Assembly (NCBI GenBank): GCA_006538405.1 | Contig: BJKQ01000003.1 | Coordinates: 3,390,986-3,454,985 of the forward strand | Length of the DNA stretch: 64,000 nt | Reading direction: 5' to 3' | From: Hansfordia pulvinata | Lineage: Eukaryota; Ascomycota; Sordariomycetes; Xylariales | Shown: piece after piece, positions 1 through 14,252 of the stretch | How the letters are laid out: each line of letters starts with the position of its first letter | How positions within the stretch are numbered: position 1 is the first letter of the stretch | Position numbers and translations under genes: made by a program | Notes under the pieces: generated by a model | The model's input: only the letters and a program-made list of their open reading frames with translations | Databases searched by the model: none | What the model was told of the DNA's origin: nothing

Positions 1-639
1 GGTTTGTATCCCGCTCATAGACTGTTCTTTATAGATAATTCAATCGTCTTCCAATGCTAGAATATCTCGATCATCGACGTGACGAGTCCAGTAGTTACAG
101 TCTGTACAGGTTGTAGCATTTAAACCTCACACAGCCCGAATCTGGTGTATGCAGCATCAGCCCGGGCCAGATCGCAGACCAGGTTCAAACCTGACTAGCT
201 CGCATAATCGGTTCGTGTATACTGCAGATACCGTAACGTTCAGTTCCTGTACCACTCCTGCATTTGAAATTCAAATATCTTCATAGATGTAAATCCCACC
301 ATCTGGGGAGTTCTCACACGGCTGCCGCAACTCGCACCACTTGGCAGCATCCCCGCAGAAGATGACCAGGAGCTCTAATGGTGGAAACAACACAAAACCC
401 GACCAGAAAGGAGAAGTTCCTCGTCTTCGGCGTATCTAACGAACATTCTTCAGATGGCACTAGTATCACGCATCTCCAGACGGTCCCAAGTCATGCACTC
501 GGCGATATTTCAGTCTGTGCCATCTAGCTTGGGAGTAGCTTCTGCGCGGCCGTCCACTTACGTAGGTCATCCCCAGGTACGCGTTTCTCTCTCTCTCTCT
601 ATCCCTCTTAAAAATACAACGTCCATCACGTAATGGAAG
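1..639. other. Left edge, no secure gene
   Basis: No convincing complete reading frame is visible in this stretch. Two short GC3-rich runs near 315-380 and 528-576 could be pieces of a plus-strand gene that ends at 716, but stops interrupt them and no domain is recognisable. A CT microsatellite lies at about 587-600. Confidence 0.4.
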
Positions 640-716
640 CTCGCGAGCGCCTGCCGCCGGCGGAGGTGCTGCCCTTTGGCCCCGGAAAGCTGGAGATGGG
701 GGAGACGATCAGCTGA
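640..716 (+). CDS. Possible 3'-terminal exon of an unidentified gene
   Basis: A short stretch ending in TGA at 714-716 reads ARERLPPAEVLPFGPGK and a few more residues. Nearly all its third codon positions are G or C, as in the real genes of this window. It could follow an intron at 577-639 with a GTACGC donor and an AAG acceptor, whose upstream exon would begin after a stop at 525-527. I recognise no domain. The short length means this could be chance; it would be the tail of a gene lying mostly outside the window. Confidence 0.2.
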
Positions 717-1722
717 CCCGCCATGCTCTGCAAATCAACGCACGATCCTCACAGGAGAAGTCTCATTCCTTAGAGTACGATAACAAGCAAGGTCGACGTT
801 CGAAAGGCAGGCGAATTTGTTGCCTTGTTGCGAGTCGCTGACTCATGTCGAAGAGGGGCGTGAAGGTGGATTGGGGAATGAGCGTTTCTCGTTTCCTCGA
901 CCATGTAAGACTTGCGTCCATCTGGAAGTTGACTGGCTGGACACTACCGAAGACGACGCAAACAACCGAGAAGGCCCATCATTAGCTATCCTGCTACAGT
1001 GACCCTGTCGGCGTTTGCACATGTTCCACCGCGACGACGGCGGAGTGTTCTGTGCGCCACATGGCATAACTGTCAGGTCATGGAATCCCCAACATCATGC
1101 GCCCACTGACTACCGACTCTTGCTGGTTCACTTCAAGACCTGACCATACTTAGCTATATCCGACCACATTAAACTGGTCAGAACCCTTTCACCTCGAATT
1201 TGCAACCATTGGACGACAGTAATCTTTGGATTGGCACATGGGCTGAGTTCGAAACTTGGACGCCTTAGTAGCGTGCCGCTACGTACCAGGGAATGCTTGA
1301 CAATACGGTCTGGGCTGTTTCCCCTTAAAAACTGGCAATGTTCTGCTGGTAGATAAAACCACACCCTCAACCATTTCTCGCCATCTCTAGCTACCCGGCT
1401 GGTTCCTCAGTATTCACTCTGATCTATATACAATGACATGCCGACTCAAGCATGCCTAACCCACCAGTCGATATACCTCCACAGCCAGCTCAATAAGGGA
1501 CGAAACAACAGAAACACGGGTTGTGCGGATTGTGTAATTTCAGGGCTCGCACGGAGCCACCGCTGCAGGTGCATTGCACTGCGACAGTCTGGTAGCTAAT
1601 GGTGGGGGCAGTCGGCATATTTGACGGTAAAAGATAGACGGCTGGGGGGGTAAAAAAACAAAAGACGAAACAGACACCTTCAAACACAATATGCAAACCC
1701 ATTCCTCATGTCTCGTCGCTCT
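717..1722. other. Intergenic, downstream of the HECT ligase gene
   Basis: Only short, unconvincing reading frames occur here. The right part presumably contains the 3' untranslated region of the minus-strand HECT ligase gene. No RNA gene or repeat was recognised. Confidence 0.5.
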
Positions 1723-4728
<3,006 letters not shown>

Positions 4729-6439
4729 GATTGGCGAGGGGCTGCCTTAAGCACGATCAGGCGTATGTGGTGGGATCGTGCAGGTTTGGATATGCAGATA
4801 GGGAGTCGGCAGGTTGCAAGATCGAATGCAGTCGGTGTTTGCACCGGGATCGGGTGGGCGATGTCGTGTCGCGGAGCAACGACGCCGGAGGCCGGAGGTC
4901 GGCACAGATGGCAGAGGGGGTCGAGCCGGATTGGTGGTGAGAGCGCTTTATTAGATGTATGTACAAGCTTGAAGAGAGGGGGGCGAGGAGCAGAGCTGCG
5001 ACGCCAACCCAGACGCAGAGGCAGCGTCGCGAGGGAGCCGGATGAATGAGGGACTGAAAGAACCACACGCTTGATCAATCAGTCCGTTGTGGAGAGAGCA
5101 AGATTTGGGTGGGAGAGGTCAGAAGAGGAAAAGAGGTTGAGATGCATGCAGACTGGTGGCGATGCAACGGCCAGGCTGGATTGGACTGGCTGCTTTGGGC
5201 TGGTCCCTCCTTGTCTCGCCTTGACCCCCCCACGGATTAGGTAGAGCGATTACCTCCTGGGCGCCTGTCGACTCGGCCTCCAGTGCGCTGTAGGTAGTGG
5301 ACGTGTCGCTGGGGACCTTGCACTGGATCTACCTCGAGACGGGAGGGGGGGTTTGACTACCTCACTACTTGATCGTGGGCGGGAGGTACCCAGCGCATCC
5401 GTTCACATCCATAGCGGGTCCGACTTTCCTTCCACGAGTTCCCCCTAGTACCTACCACCTACAGGCGGGTGAGAGGTATGTATGGATGTACGTTGAAGAT
5501 ACCCAAATAACGTGCAGACCGCTGTCTTGCATCCCAGATTGACGCGTCACGTCTGGTCGGTCCAGATGCATATTGAGCTCAATACTAAAAGTGCCCCGGG
5601 TAAGTGAAGTAGGTACCGTGTTTCTTGCTGCATCGTTCTGGTGCTGCCATAATCCGGATGGCAGCATGCGTGTGGACGGCGGGGAGAAGTCCTTCCGCCC
5701 TAGCGACTGGCTGCACCGCACAGCTGGAGCTGGAGGCTAGCATTGGATTGTAGGTGGATGGCGAGTGAAATCTCAACCCCACTCTTCTCGGGCTGCCTTG
5801 GTTGGCGGGTCTCTACTCGTACATAAGTCAAGAGAATCATAGATCACCCGTGGGTGGGAAGGTCATGGGTGGCTGGTCGCAGCGAGGGGTGGGTACGAGT
5901 TGGTCTGGTGGGTGTAGGCACTTCTCTAAGGTTCCAATGGCTGACAAGCCGACAGGATCCCCAGAGGTACCGAGAGCCCACCACTGCAGTACTCGTACCC
6001 GCCCACCTCACAGGGCTACCGTTATGAGGTAGGTACATGGATAGTAGGTCGGAAGGCTTTCGTACCCCCTGTTGAACGAGCTTTCAATTCTGGGCAGCTT
6101 GCAGGGAGAGAGAGCATCAACCCATTGCAAACCTGCCTCGTACCGATCGATAAATGCGATTGATTGATTGAATGGCGATAATGCTCACGCATCGACAGAC
6201 ACGCGCACGAGGGCGCTGGCCGGTGCGCACGTGAGGAGGCTGTGTTGTCTGCTGCTGCTGCTGCTGCTCCGTAAGGCTTGCTTATCGTTGCGATCATCCT
6301 GCCCACCTAGCCGTGTCGGTCGGCTGCGTGCGGTCCCCCATCGTCTTTGGGCAATGGACTTCCGACCCCAATCTTCACTTTCTCGTGCCTTAGCTTAGGA
6401 TATGACTAGGACCCTGCAATAGGGCGCGCGGGAGCGGCC

Positions 6440-6479
6440 AACAAGGCGTGCTGACGGGAAACAAGGCGTGCTGACGGGA
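6440..6479. repeat. Perfect 20-bp tandem duplication
   Basis: Two adjacent identical copies of a 20-bp unit beginning AACAAGGCGTG occupy 6440-6459 and 6460-6479. This looks like a recent slippage or microhomology duplication in intergenic DNA. Confidence 0.9.
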
Positions 6480-6723
6480 GGCAGCCGCTCCGTCCGATCC
6501 GCGGGCGGACGCACGAGTAGTAGCACCTTGGTACAGGGGGTGCGTGGGCTGTATCGATGGTTCGTCCACCCCTGGTCCGGCTGGGGGGGCTGTGCATCAT
6601 CCACCCGCTGGATGACACCCGCCCAAAGCTTGGTTGATTCCCCAGCAAGGCCGTGGGTGGTAGAAAATGCAGCTTGGCCGTATCTGTGTAGACTCAGCCT
6701 CTGGTGACGCGGTCGCAGCGTAT

Positions 6724-6757
6724 GGATCGCATCGCATCGTATCGTGCCGCATCGTAT
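6724..6757. repeat. Degenerate ATCGC/ATCGT pentanucleotide repeat
   Basis: Several imperfect five-base units alternate ATCGC and ATCGT. It is an intergenic microsatellite with no visible function. Confidence 0.6.
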
Positions 6758-7036
6758 TCCCTCACACCTCTTGAGTTAGACTTGCCTACCAGGCACCTCG
6801 GCGGTACCAGATGCCTTGCCAACATCACTTACTAGATACCTCAGCTCCAAGTAGGGTATAGAAATCTCTATTCGTACATGTGGTGAGCATCAGTAGATAC
6901 GGTAGGGACGTAGGCCTGGACGCTCGGCAGCACCACCACCGGCGCCTTGTGGCCTCTTTGACTTCTATTTTGACGATACGTCTGTTCCCCGTCCCCGCCG
7001 CTGCGGCCCAAAAAAAACACCTCAGGGGGTGGCAAG

Positions 7037-7074
7037 CCCCCCCCCCCCCCCCCCCCCCCCCCCTCTCTCTCTCG
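7037..7074. repeat. 27-base poly-C tract followed by a CT repeat
   Basis: Twenty-seven consecutive cytosines (7037-7063) run directly into TCTCTCTCTCTC. An eight-adenine run precedes them at 7011-7018. Exact length in the assembly is uncertain, as for any long homopolymer. The G-rich complement could form a quadruplex. Confidence 0.9.
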
Positions 7075-8984
7075 CGCGCATACCTGGACCTCTCTCACCC
7101 TCACCAGCCCGGCTAACCGGCCTTGGCCCTAGACGAGCCGTTGCCAGTCCAGGCCGGGCCCTCTTTTCCCCTCTCCTGCTTCCCCTGTCGACGCGTGTTT
7201 GACCAGACCACAACTTGAAGGTCCGGGGCGATCCCCAAGCTCAGTTTCCAGGTACGGGTACATGAAAAAAGCGGGCGGTGGCCATTCTGGAGGAACTGAC
7301 TTGTTCGAGTTATTTCCAGCTACCTGCTGTTGTTGGCGTCAACAGATAACCTACAGATATCCAAGGTGCGGACCGCTTCGTAGTACCGAGTGTAACCGCC
7401 CAGTCACGCTTGTTTTCCAAAGCATCCGGGTGGCCTCATCAGAACAGACGTCTACCTTACCTGAGAAAGCCCACTTGTCCCCTGCCGCTTGGGATCGCAA
7501 CGTTTGGAACTTTGGTGTCGCCTACTTACCATGCCCCAAGCGGGGATGTCTCTAATGGATCATATCCCTTACCAAAGTCTTGAGGACCATGGCTCCTGGG
7601 TTATCTCGCTATAGCTATTATCAACTATTTGGCAAGCGTGCAGGAAAACAAGGTCACAGTCTCATGGTTATGCGATCAACCAAATGCCATGCCGACCGAA
7701 TCGGACAGACTGCTTTGAGTGTTGTCCATGTAGCTGAGTAAGGTATGTAATTATATCAGAGTGTTGCGATGCGGCCAGCAGCCCAACTCGGGCTACTCTA
7801 CCATTGATGGTGTTTCTGCTCGTCACCAAGTGAGCGACAGGGCTTCGGCTACCCTGCGAACCTTTTCTGTGATAAATGTCATTCTAATGTGAAATACAAC
7901 TTGAAGCCGTTGGATGTCGCCTGCTACGCTCCGTGGGGCATGTTTACCGGGTTTGTGATCACGGCATAAGACACGACGAGGGACAGTAGTATACTCGACA
8001 CCTATTACCACGAGGTCAAGCTCCTGCCCTTGGCTGTGCTACTTTGGCACGTCCCCTCCGAGTGTTGTGTTGACAGTAGCATGTGTAGCAGAGAGGACGT
8101 CATTCGATATCAGTTAGAGGCCCAGGAGACAAAGATGACAGCTTTCAGGTTCCGTTGCTCGACGGGTCTTCCATCTGTCGCTTACCTTAGGGTCTCTTTC
8201 GTGAGCACCCACACTTGTTGTCATTGGCGCCGACCTCTCGCCAAGCGCTGCTTCACTTGTACAGGCATGGCGTGCGCGAGCTCAGCTCGGCCTCGCTCCC
8301 TGTAGGCGTTGTGACAACGTGACTAATGACATCGACTCTCTCGGACAGGCAGACCATGGCGGGCGGGTGTCTGCACGGCGTGCCCTTTGCCCTTCTCCCC
8401 TGGCGCCTGAGAGGCTATTTGGCAGCTCGCTCATGCCATTGGAACCTCATAGACTCGCGCAAGCAGAAGGAGATAGGCCGGGCGACACTGTTCAGATTTC
8501 TGAGTGGCCTCAGTTGGGATTGTCCAGCTCTTGTGCAACCCTTGCCCGCCCTATCCCAAAGCGTATTTCGCCGCTCGGGACAAAGTATGGTATTTTGGTC
8601 TTGGGATTTGGGTTTCCAGACACCTTGTCGTGCTCCGTTCAGTTCTTTTCCTGTCTCTTGAGTTTTGTTCTTCTTTTGAATGAGATCTTGTGCTTCTTTC
8701 TGGGTCTGCTTCTGGGGTTTGCTTCCTCTTGCGTCGGGCTTATCACATCTTATATTTTTTTTTACAGAACCGACCAGTCCTAGTTTCACCCATCTTCTCA
8801 ATATCACTATTCTCGTCGTGTCGGTAGCCGCTGAAAGTGGACGACCAGATTAGAGACGATGGGAACGGAGCCCGTTCCGGTGCAAACCAAAGCAGTCCGG
8901 CCAGTGAGCGCCGGCCCGGGCCCGCACGGCCCGTCGCACCACGGTCGAATGAAATTGCCTGCCAAGAGACCAGGCTCATCACAC

Positions 8985-9782
8985 TCAGTAGGGCTGGTAG
9001 CCGCCTCGCCCACGTCCACGGTAGCCTCCACGGTAGCCGCCACCGCGGGGGTTGAAGCCACCTCTCCCACCAAAGCCACCGCGGCCAAAGCCGCCGCGGC
9101 CACGGCCACGGCCTCTGTTCATACCCGGGATATTTGTCCGCTTGGGGGTGACCTTGATGTTGCGGCCTTTGAGAACGCTGTCATTGAGCACAAGGGCAGA
9201 AGCGACGAGGCTGGGTTCGGTAAACTCAACATAGGCATATCTGAGAGAGGACGACAGGTTTGGTACCAGCAGTCAGCAGGGAGCAACAAAACAGCGGACA
9301 GCCAATGATTCAAAGAGGAAGAACTCACCCCTTGGGCTGACCTGTGAACTTGTCAAGCAGGATAGTGACGCGGTTGATGGAGCCGCAGCTCTGGAAATGG
9401 GCCTGGAGATCCTCGGGGGAGGCAGAATAGTCGACGTTGCCAACAAAGATACTGCGGCTGTCGACATCGGCCTTGTCTTCGGCAGATTCGTGTTTCTTCT
9501 CCTTGTCGTCGAGAGTGGCTTGCATTGTCCGCAGCTTGTCGGCTTCTTGTTCCATCTCGGCGACCCGACGCTTCATTTCACTGAGCTCTTCCTTAACGAC
9601 GCAGCAGCCAGGGTCAGCAGGGCCGTCCTTGCGCGTTCGAAATCGGAAGATTGAGGTATACACATTGATGGCAATTGTCGCTGTAGCTTTGTGAGGTGAG
9701 TACATACATCATCCTGGCCTTCTTCGGAGACAACGGGCTCCTCGTTGGCCGGCGGGTTTTCTTGGTTCTCGGTGGAGCTCAT
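8985..9782 (-). CDS. pab2: Nuclear poly(A)-binding protein, Pab2/PABPN1 type
   Basis: This protein binds poly(A) tails in the nucleus and acts in polyadenylation and RNA surveillance. Three exons (9782-9708, 9591-9329, 9240-8985) give 197 residues with all phases closing. An acidic N-terminus is followed by a coiled-coil segment at about 26-65, as in PABPN1. A single RRM spans about 70-148, with RNP2 SIFVGNVD near 72 and RNP1 GYAYVEF near 113. The tail from about 151 is arginine/glycine-rich ([12 protein letters not shown] and similar) and ends in QPY, the usual methylated RGG tail. The first intron has an AAG acceptor preceded by a CTGAC branch-like element. Identification is strong; the gene symbol follows the fission yeast name. 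Confidence 0.93.
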
Positions 9783-11595
9783 GATGATTTCGGCAGCAAG
9801 ACGTGGACGCTTTCGGTTAAAAGACGAGCAGAACGTTCCTAGTTCGGTCAGAGAATGGGGTCAGTTGAGAGGGGGGGGATGCGCGATGGCCAGCGACGGC
9901 GCGGTGATGGGGGCGCGCATTGAAACATCGGTTGGCAGGGCAGACGCGAAGTGGGCATGTGAAGCCGGAGGCTGTCGGAACGGCCGGATTCGAGTGGACG
10001 GACCTGGGTGATGTTGACGCGGCTTACGTAGAGGCGCGCAGCTTGGTGGTGCAGTTGGTGAGTCGCGGATGAAGGAGGCAGAAAGTCGAGGGACGGCGCC
10101 GAGGGGTGTGAGGCAAGCGATCAAGAGGCGCGACAGCGAGAGCTAAAGTCTAATCTGGCCCGTCCCGTCACGATAAGCTGCGACTGAACTAAAGGGAGGT
10201 ACCTTATGCGAGTAGGTACGAGTACATGGGAGGAGCCTCCAAGGTACCAATGGGGCTGCGGGGGACGCTGCGAATACCGGGTACCTCAGAGACCCGAGCT
10301 GACGCAATCACCCGCGCTCCATGTACATCATCAGCAACCACCAACCGCATCTTCCTTCATCTCAGCACTTCCACACGGCCTTGAAATCGTCTAGGAGAAG
10401 ATCGCCTCCATCTCATCAGGTGCCGAGTACTCTCGTTGAGACCGAGTATAGAGGGGACTCCACCGAGTACTTGTGCTGTCGTATCTTGCCGCACATCCAC
10501 CACATGCATACTTCATGTTCCTAATTCGGCCTGTCTGCATGGATGGCGATCATCCAGGGCTCCAAGTTCATTTCTCACCATATCGTTCGTCATGCGCATT
10601 TTCTGTCGAATCCAAGCGGGTTATAGAAAGAGTTTGCCACGTTGGCGTACCTGCGAAGCAAACTTCTTTTCTTTTTCTTTTCTTTTCATGGTACCGAAGC
10701 GCTACCGTTCGTCATGCACCCGATACCGAGACGTCGCCTCTGCAAATGCAAAGAGCACACACAAATTCGCACACGCGGCACTCCATCCATTACCTATTGA
10801 TCCATCCGCGCCTCAAAGCATATATTAAGTGCTTATACACTCAGCTGGTTCCATGGCGACTTCCGTATAATCAGCAACTCCAGACGGGATGATGATGTGT
10901 TTGTCAGATCTTGCCCAGGAAACCCACAAGGTGGCGCCGTGCTGCCGCCAGATCTGCTCAGCTTATCGGCCTTTCAGCACCCACATGTCTGCGCTTAAGT
11001 ATGGGAGTCATCCTCGAGACCATCGAAGGAGACAGAACGTCAGTACAGCTGGGTCCCTTGCCCCTGAAGCGGAAGCCTTTGCTCGGGAGTCGTCGAACCG
11101 CCCGCAGTGGAAAGCGAGCTGTCGCCAACCGCCCACATCCTAATGACCCTAAGCGCCAAAGCGTGGTTGTGCAGACGACAGGTGAGAGCATGGTGCGTCG
11201 CATCGTCACAGCCCGCCGGCCGCGAGACTGGGAACGTGAGGCAGCTTGGTGGTTTCAGACTGTCCCCGGAAACCTCCCATTCGACCGCGCTCGCTTGGCT
11301 GGTTACAGAACCAGCACGGAGATGGAACAATTGCACCACCAAGTGACGCGGACAAGCCAACGTCTTCCACAAGGCAACCATGCTGCCCCGCCTCCAAACC
11401 GACCATATATACCATCTCATTGCTGTTGCGCATGCAGATCATTCGCCACTGGTTCTCGTCTTCTCGGACCCATCTCCATGGTGCTTTTCATTCCCCCGGC
11501 CTCTGAGCAACACAGCCTTCCGACTTGAAGCCCACACTTCGCATGTATCACACGACAACACACCGGTCACCATTTATCTTTCCATCACGGGCGTG
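9783..11595. other. Intergenic region upstream of pab2
   Basis: It contains the pab2 promoter on the left and the presumed promoter of the small secreted-protein ORF on the right, including a TATATA element near 11404. No other frame shows a domain or a good splice structure. A TACGAGTA word is at 10217. Confidence 0.5.
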
Positions 11596-11892
11596 ATGCC
11601 ATCTGCCGTCATCCTCAAACTTTTTTCCGTCCTTGCGCTCCATGCTTTTATCGTCACCTCCTTGCCGATAGTCACATCCAGCGTTCCACGTGTGGCTGTA
11701 GGACTTAAAGCTCAAGCAGGCCTGGGCTCTACTGCTGAGGGAGATGATCTGGCTTCAACCAATGCGGGATACAGCCATGCACTCAAGATAAAGCGGTCGT
11801 TGGAGGACTCCTGCACCCAAGATATCCTTCTTCAATGTACCATTGGAGATGGCCGCCCAGCCGAGGATTGCTTCCAGGAACTGTGTCTGTGA
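11596..11892 (+). CDS. Predicted small secreted protein with a dibasic site and four cysteines
   Basis: The frame encodes 98 residues from an ATG at 11596. Residues about 5-28 are hydrophobic and resemble a signal peptide (VILKLFSVLALHAFIVTSLP). A lysine-arginine pair at 66-67 is a potential Kex2 site. The 31 residues after it contain all four cysteines (73, 81, 92, 97), spaced C-x7-C-x10-C-x4-C. I recognise no family. The frame stays open upstream to about 11380, but the signal peptide argues for the inner ATG. A GTGAGC donor overlaps the last codons, so a further exon is possible. It may be a processed secreted peptide, but a chance frame cannot be excluded. Confidence 0.45.
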   Translation: MPSAVILKLFSVLALHAFIVTSLPIVTSSVPRVAVGLKAQAGLGSTAEGDDLASTNAGYSHALKIKRSLEDSCTQDILLQCTIGDGRPAEDCFQELCL

Positions 11893-14252
11893 GCTTACGG
11901 ACGGTCGAAGGGGCGCGAGGGGGCTCTTCATTCGGTCTCATGGCCCGGCGAATCGGCGAGGGCGGCACTCGCGGCAGAGGTGTTCCCCGATAGCAGCGAA
12001 CTCGATGGCCATCTGGCGTCGGGGACTCTCTTCCATCACCGAACCCGCCTGACGCTCGGACGGGTGGTGCCGGACGGGTGGTGGTCAGGGGATGATATTG
12101 TATTTGAGTGAATATCATCCTGGGTTCCTGGGGTTGAGTAACGATTGCACTTTGCGATTCCCCGATCTGTCAATCCAGGCTAGCATGTGAATGCCTGGAT
12201 CACCCCGATTCTGTGTCAAGATGGACAGCGGCCAGGTCGGATTGTATTCGTGGAGAAAGAGAGACGCCACAAGTATGCAACTTGACCCTGTCGCTTGGGC
12301 TGCCGCTGAGGGGTTACCAAGTCCAGCGAATTGTACCCAGCCCGAGGCTCTGAACCAGCCCCGGTTGGTGGACAGTCTCACTTCCAGCGTCTCTCGGCGC
12401 GGACCGCCTTCCGTGAATCTACAACTACCTGAGTCACGGCAGGGTCAACTCTGCCTTTTGCGTGCTTGGAATGCGGACTCCGTCTCCGACACAGACACTC
12501 TGATAAGGGGATGGATGACGACCCACCGGACGACAGCCAGCCCGTCTCGCGTCAGGGCAGGTGGTAATCGATCCCGTATGCCTGGGCATTCGGAGCAACG
12601 TGATTGGGGGAAGAATTGCCTGGACTCGTGCCCGCCAGGTGGTGCCTACCTGGATGCAGCTAATCCAGTTTCAATTGCTCCGCATCCTGGCTAAACCTGG
12701 GGTTGGGTGGGTGGGTGGATGTGGCGGGTCTGGGGCCGGCGCTAGATTTCGCCCCGTATGCCCCCCCTCTCCCCGGGGCACCCAGGCCGCCTGCCACTCC
12801 TACTCGTACTCCTGCGCCTGTCGTTCCAGATGACCTGGTTCGAGAGCGAGATGCAAGTAGCGAGTGTCGGATGTCTGGGGGTTGGTATTCTGTGCAACGA
12901 AACATTGAAGGCGGTGTTTGGTATGAGAAAGGGCGTGAGGGCCTCGAACTACCAAAGGGCCAGCCAGGTTGAGGCTAGGACACGCGGCATCGAGGCCACC
13001 GCCGTTACCTAGTGTCACAGTCCTCGTCAACACATGTAGGTCTGAGGAAGTGACGGGAGATACGCGGCAAGCTATCAGAGGCTCTGGGCGCCGGCGGAAA
13101 AAAGAGCCCCCAATCATAAGCCAAGGTCGATACCGTCCGTGGGTTCGTCGGCAGTCGAAAGCTGAGACACCCATTAACAATAGATACTCCGACCTAGGTT
13201 GCGATGGGGACGGGTTGCGAGTCTCGCGGGACAGACTCCACCCATACTTGCACCTCGAGTCCTCCAGGCCAAGTTTCTAGTGTGATGGGCGGTAGATGTC
13301 ATGTATGTACAATGTGCCCGGAGTCATGAGCCATGTCCGGACGCAGTGGTGGTGTCCAGTCTGAGGTATCAATGTAAGCGTATTGGATGTACTAGGTTTG
13401 TGTTAGGTACCGTAGGTATTAGCTGGTTCGGACAACCGCGTATCGCTCTTGCCTGCCCGTGCCGGAGCATTTGTGCATGTGCCTGCCTGCTGGGTCCCGT
13501 TCCCTCCACAGCGAACCTACATCATATGGATCCATGTTGTGGAGGTGGCTCGGCCGACTTTACACGTAGCTGAAGTACCCCTCCATTCCATTGTTCCAAT
13601 TCTCGGGGGTCAGCCTAAGGAGCGCTACATCCAAGGTGGGTATACGTTATGGAGGCACGGCACCAACTACCTCTCAGGCTCCGGCTCAATGCCGACCCGA
13701 CCTCACCTTTTTATTATCGACTTTCACCTCTATCTCGCCCGTCTCCACGTCTCTTAGCCCTCCCCTCCCCTTCGACCTCTCAGCTGCGCTGACTCCAACG
13801 ATTCATCGTATCAAGACGACACCAATCTCTTCCCGCCAGACCGCGCAGCCTGCCCATCTACGAGCCCCATCCGGCCAGCTCCCCTTCCCTGCAGCGCCAC
13901 TCGCCCATTCCCGTGTCTTTCAGCAGAACCTGTCAACTATGGAACACCCCGCAATTGGCCAGGCACACGACAGCTGAGGATAATATCCCATTCTCTGCTT
14001 CGTCGTTCATTTTCGACCGTTGCCATACCGCTCGAGGCTCCGTAGACGTCATCCTTGTCGATCCGTGCACCCAGGAACGGTTGCTTGAGCCGCCAGGACC
14101 ATCTTCAACGTTGCCTGTGAGCGCGTTGCAACAACCGGGCATCCTGGACGCCGCTCCTGAAATTGGGAGGGTTCGCCTTCGACCCCTAACGGTTTTTGTG
14201 AGCTTGGGCACTCCCTCCAGCCTGTCTCGAGAGAGTCAACCCTCCCGCTACC
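11893..14252. other. Intergenic region
   Basis: About 2.3 kb without a recognisable gene. Frames here are short, overlap on both strands and show no domain. The right end should hold the promoter and leader of the QutR-like gene. Confidence 0.5.

Larger units (their letters stand above)
4729..8984. other. Long intergenic region between two minus-strand genes
   Basis: About 4.2 kb holding the HECT ligase promoter on the left and the 3' end of the Pab2 gene on the right. No reading frame has a recognisable domain or a convincing splice structure. It contains several simple repeats that are listed separately, and several TACTCGTA words, for example at 5814 and 5990. Confidence 0.6.

Noticed and set aside
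8319..8783. 154-codon plus-strand frame with a hydrophobic end
   Set aside because: The hydrophobic part comes from a T-rich stretch that is probably the pab2 3' untranslated region. No homology was recognised.
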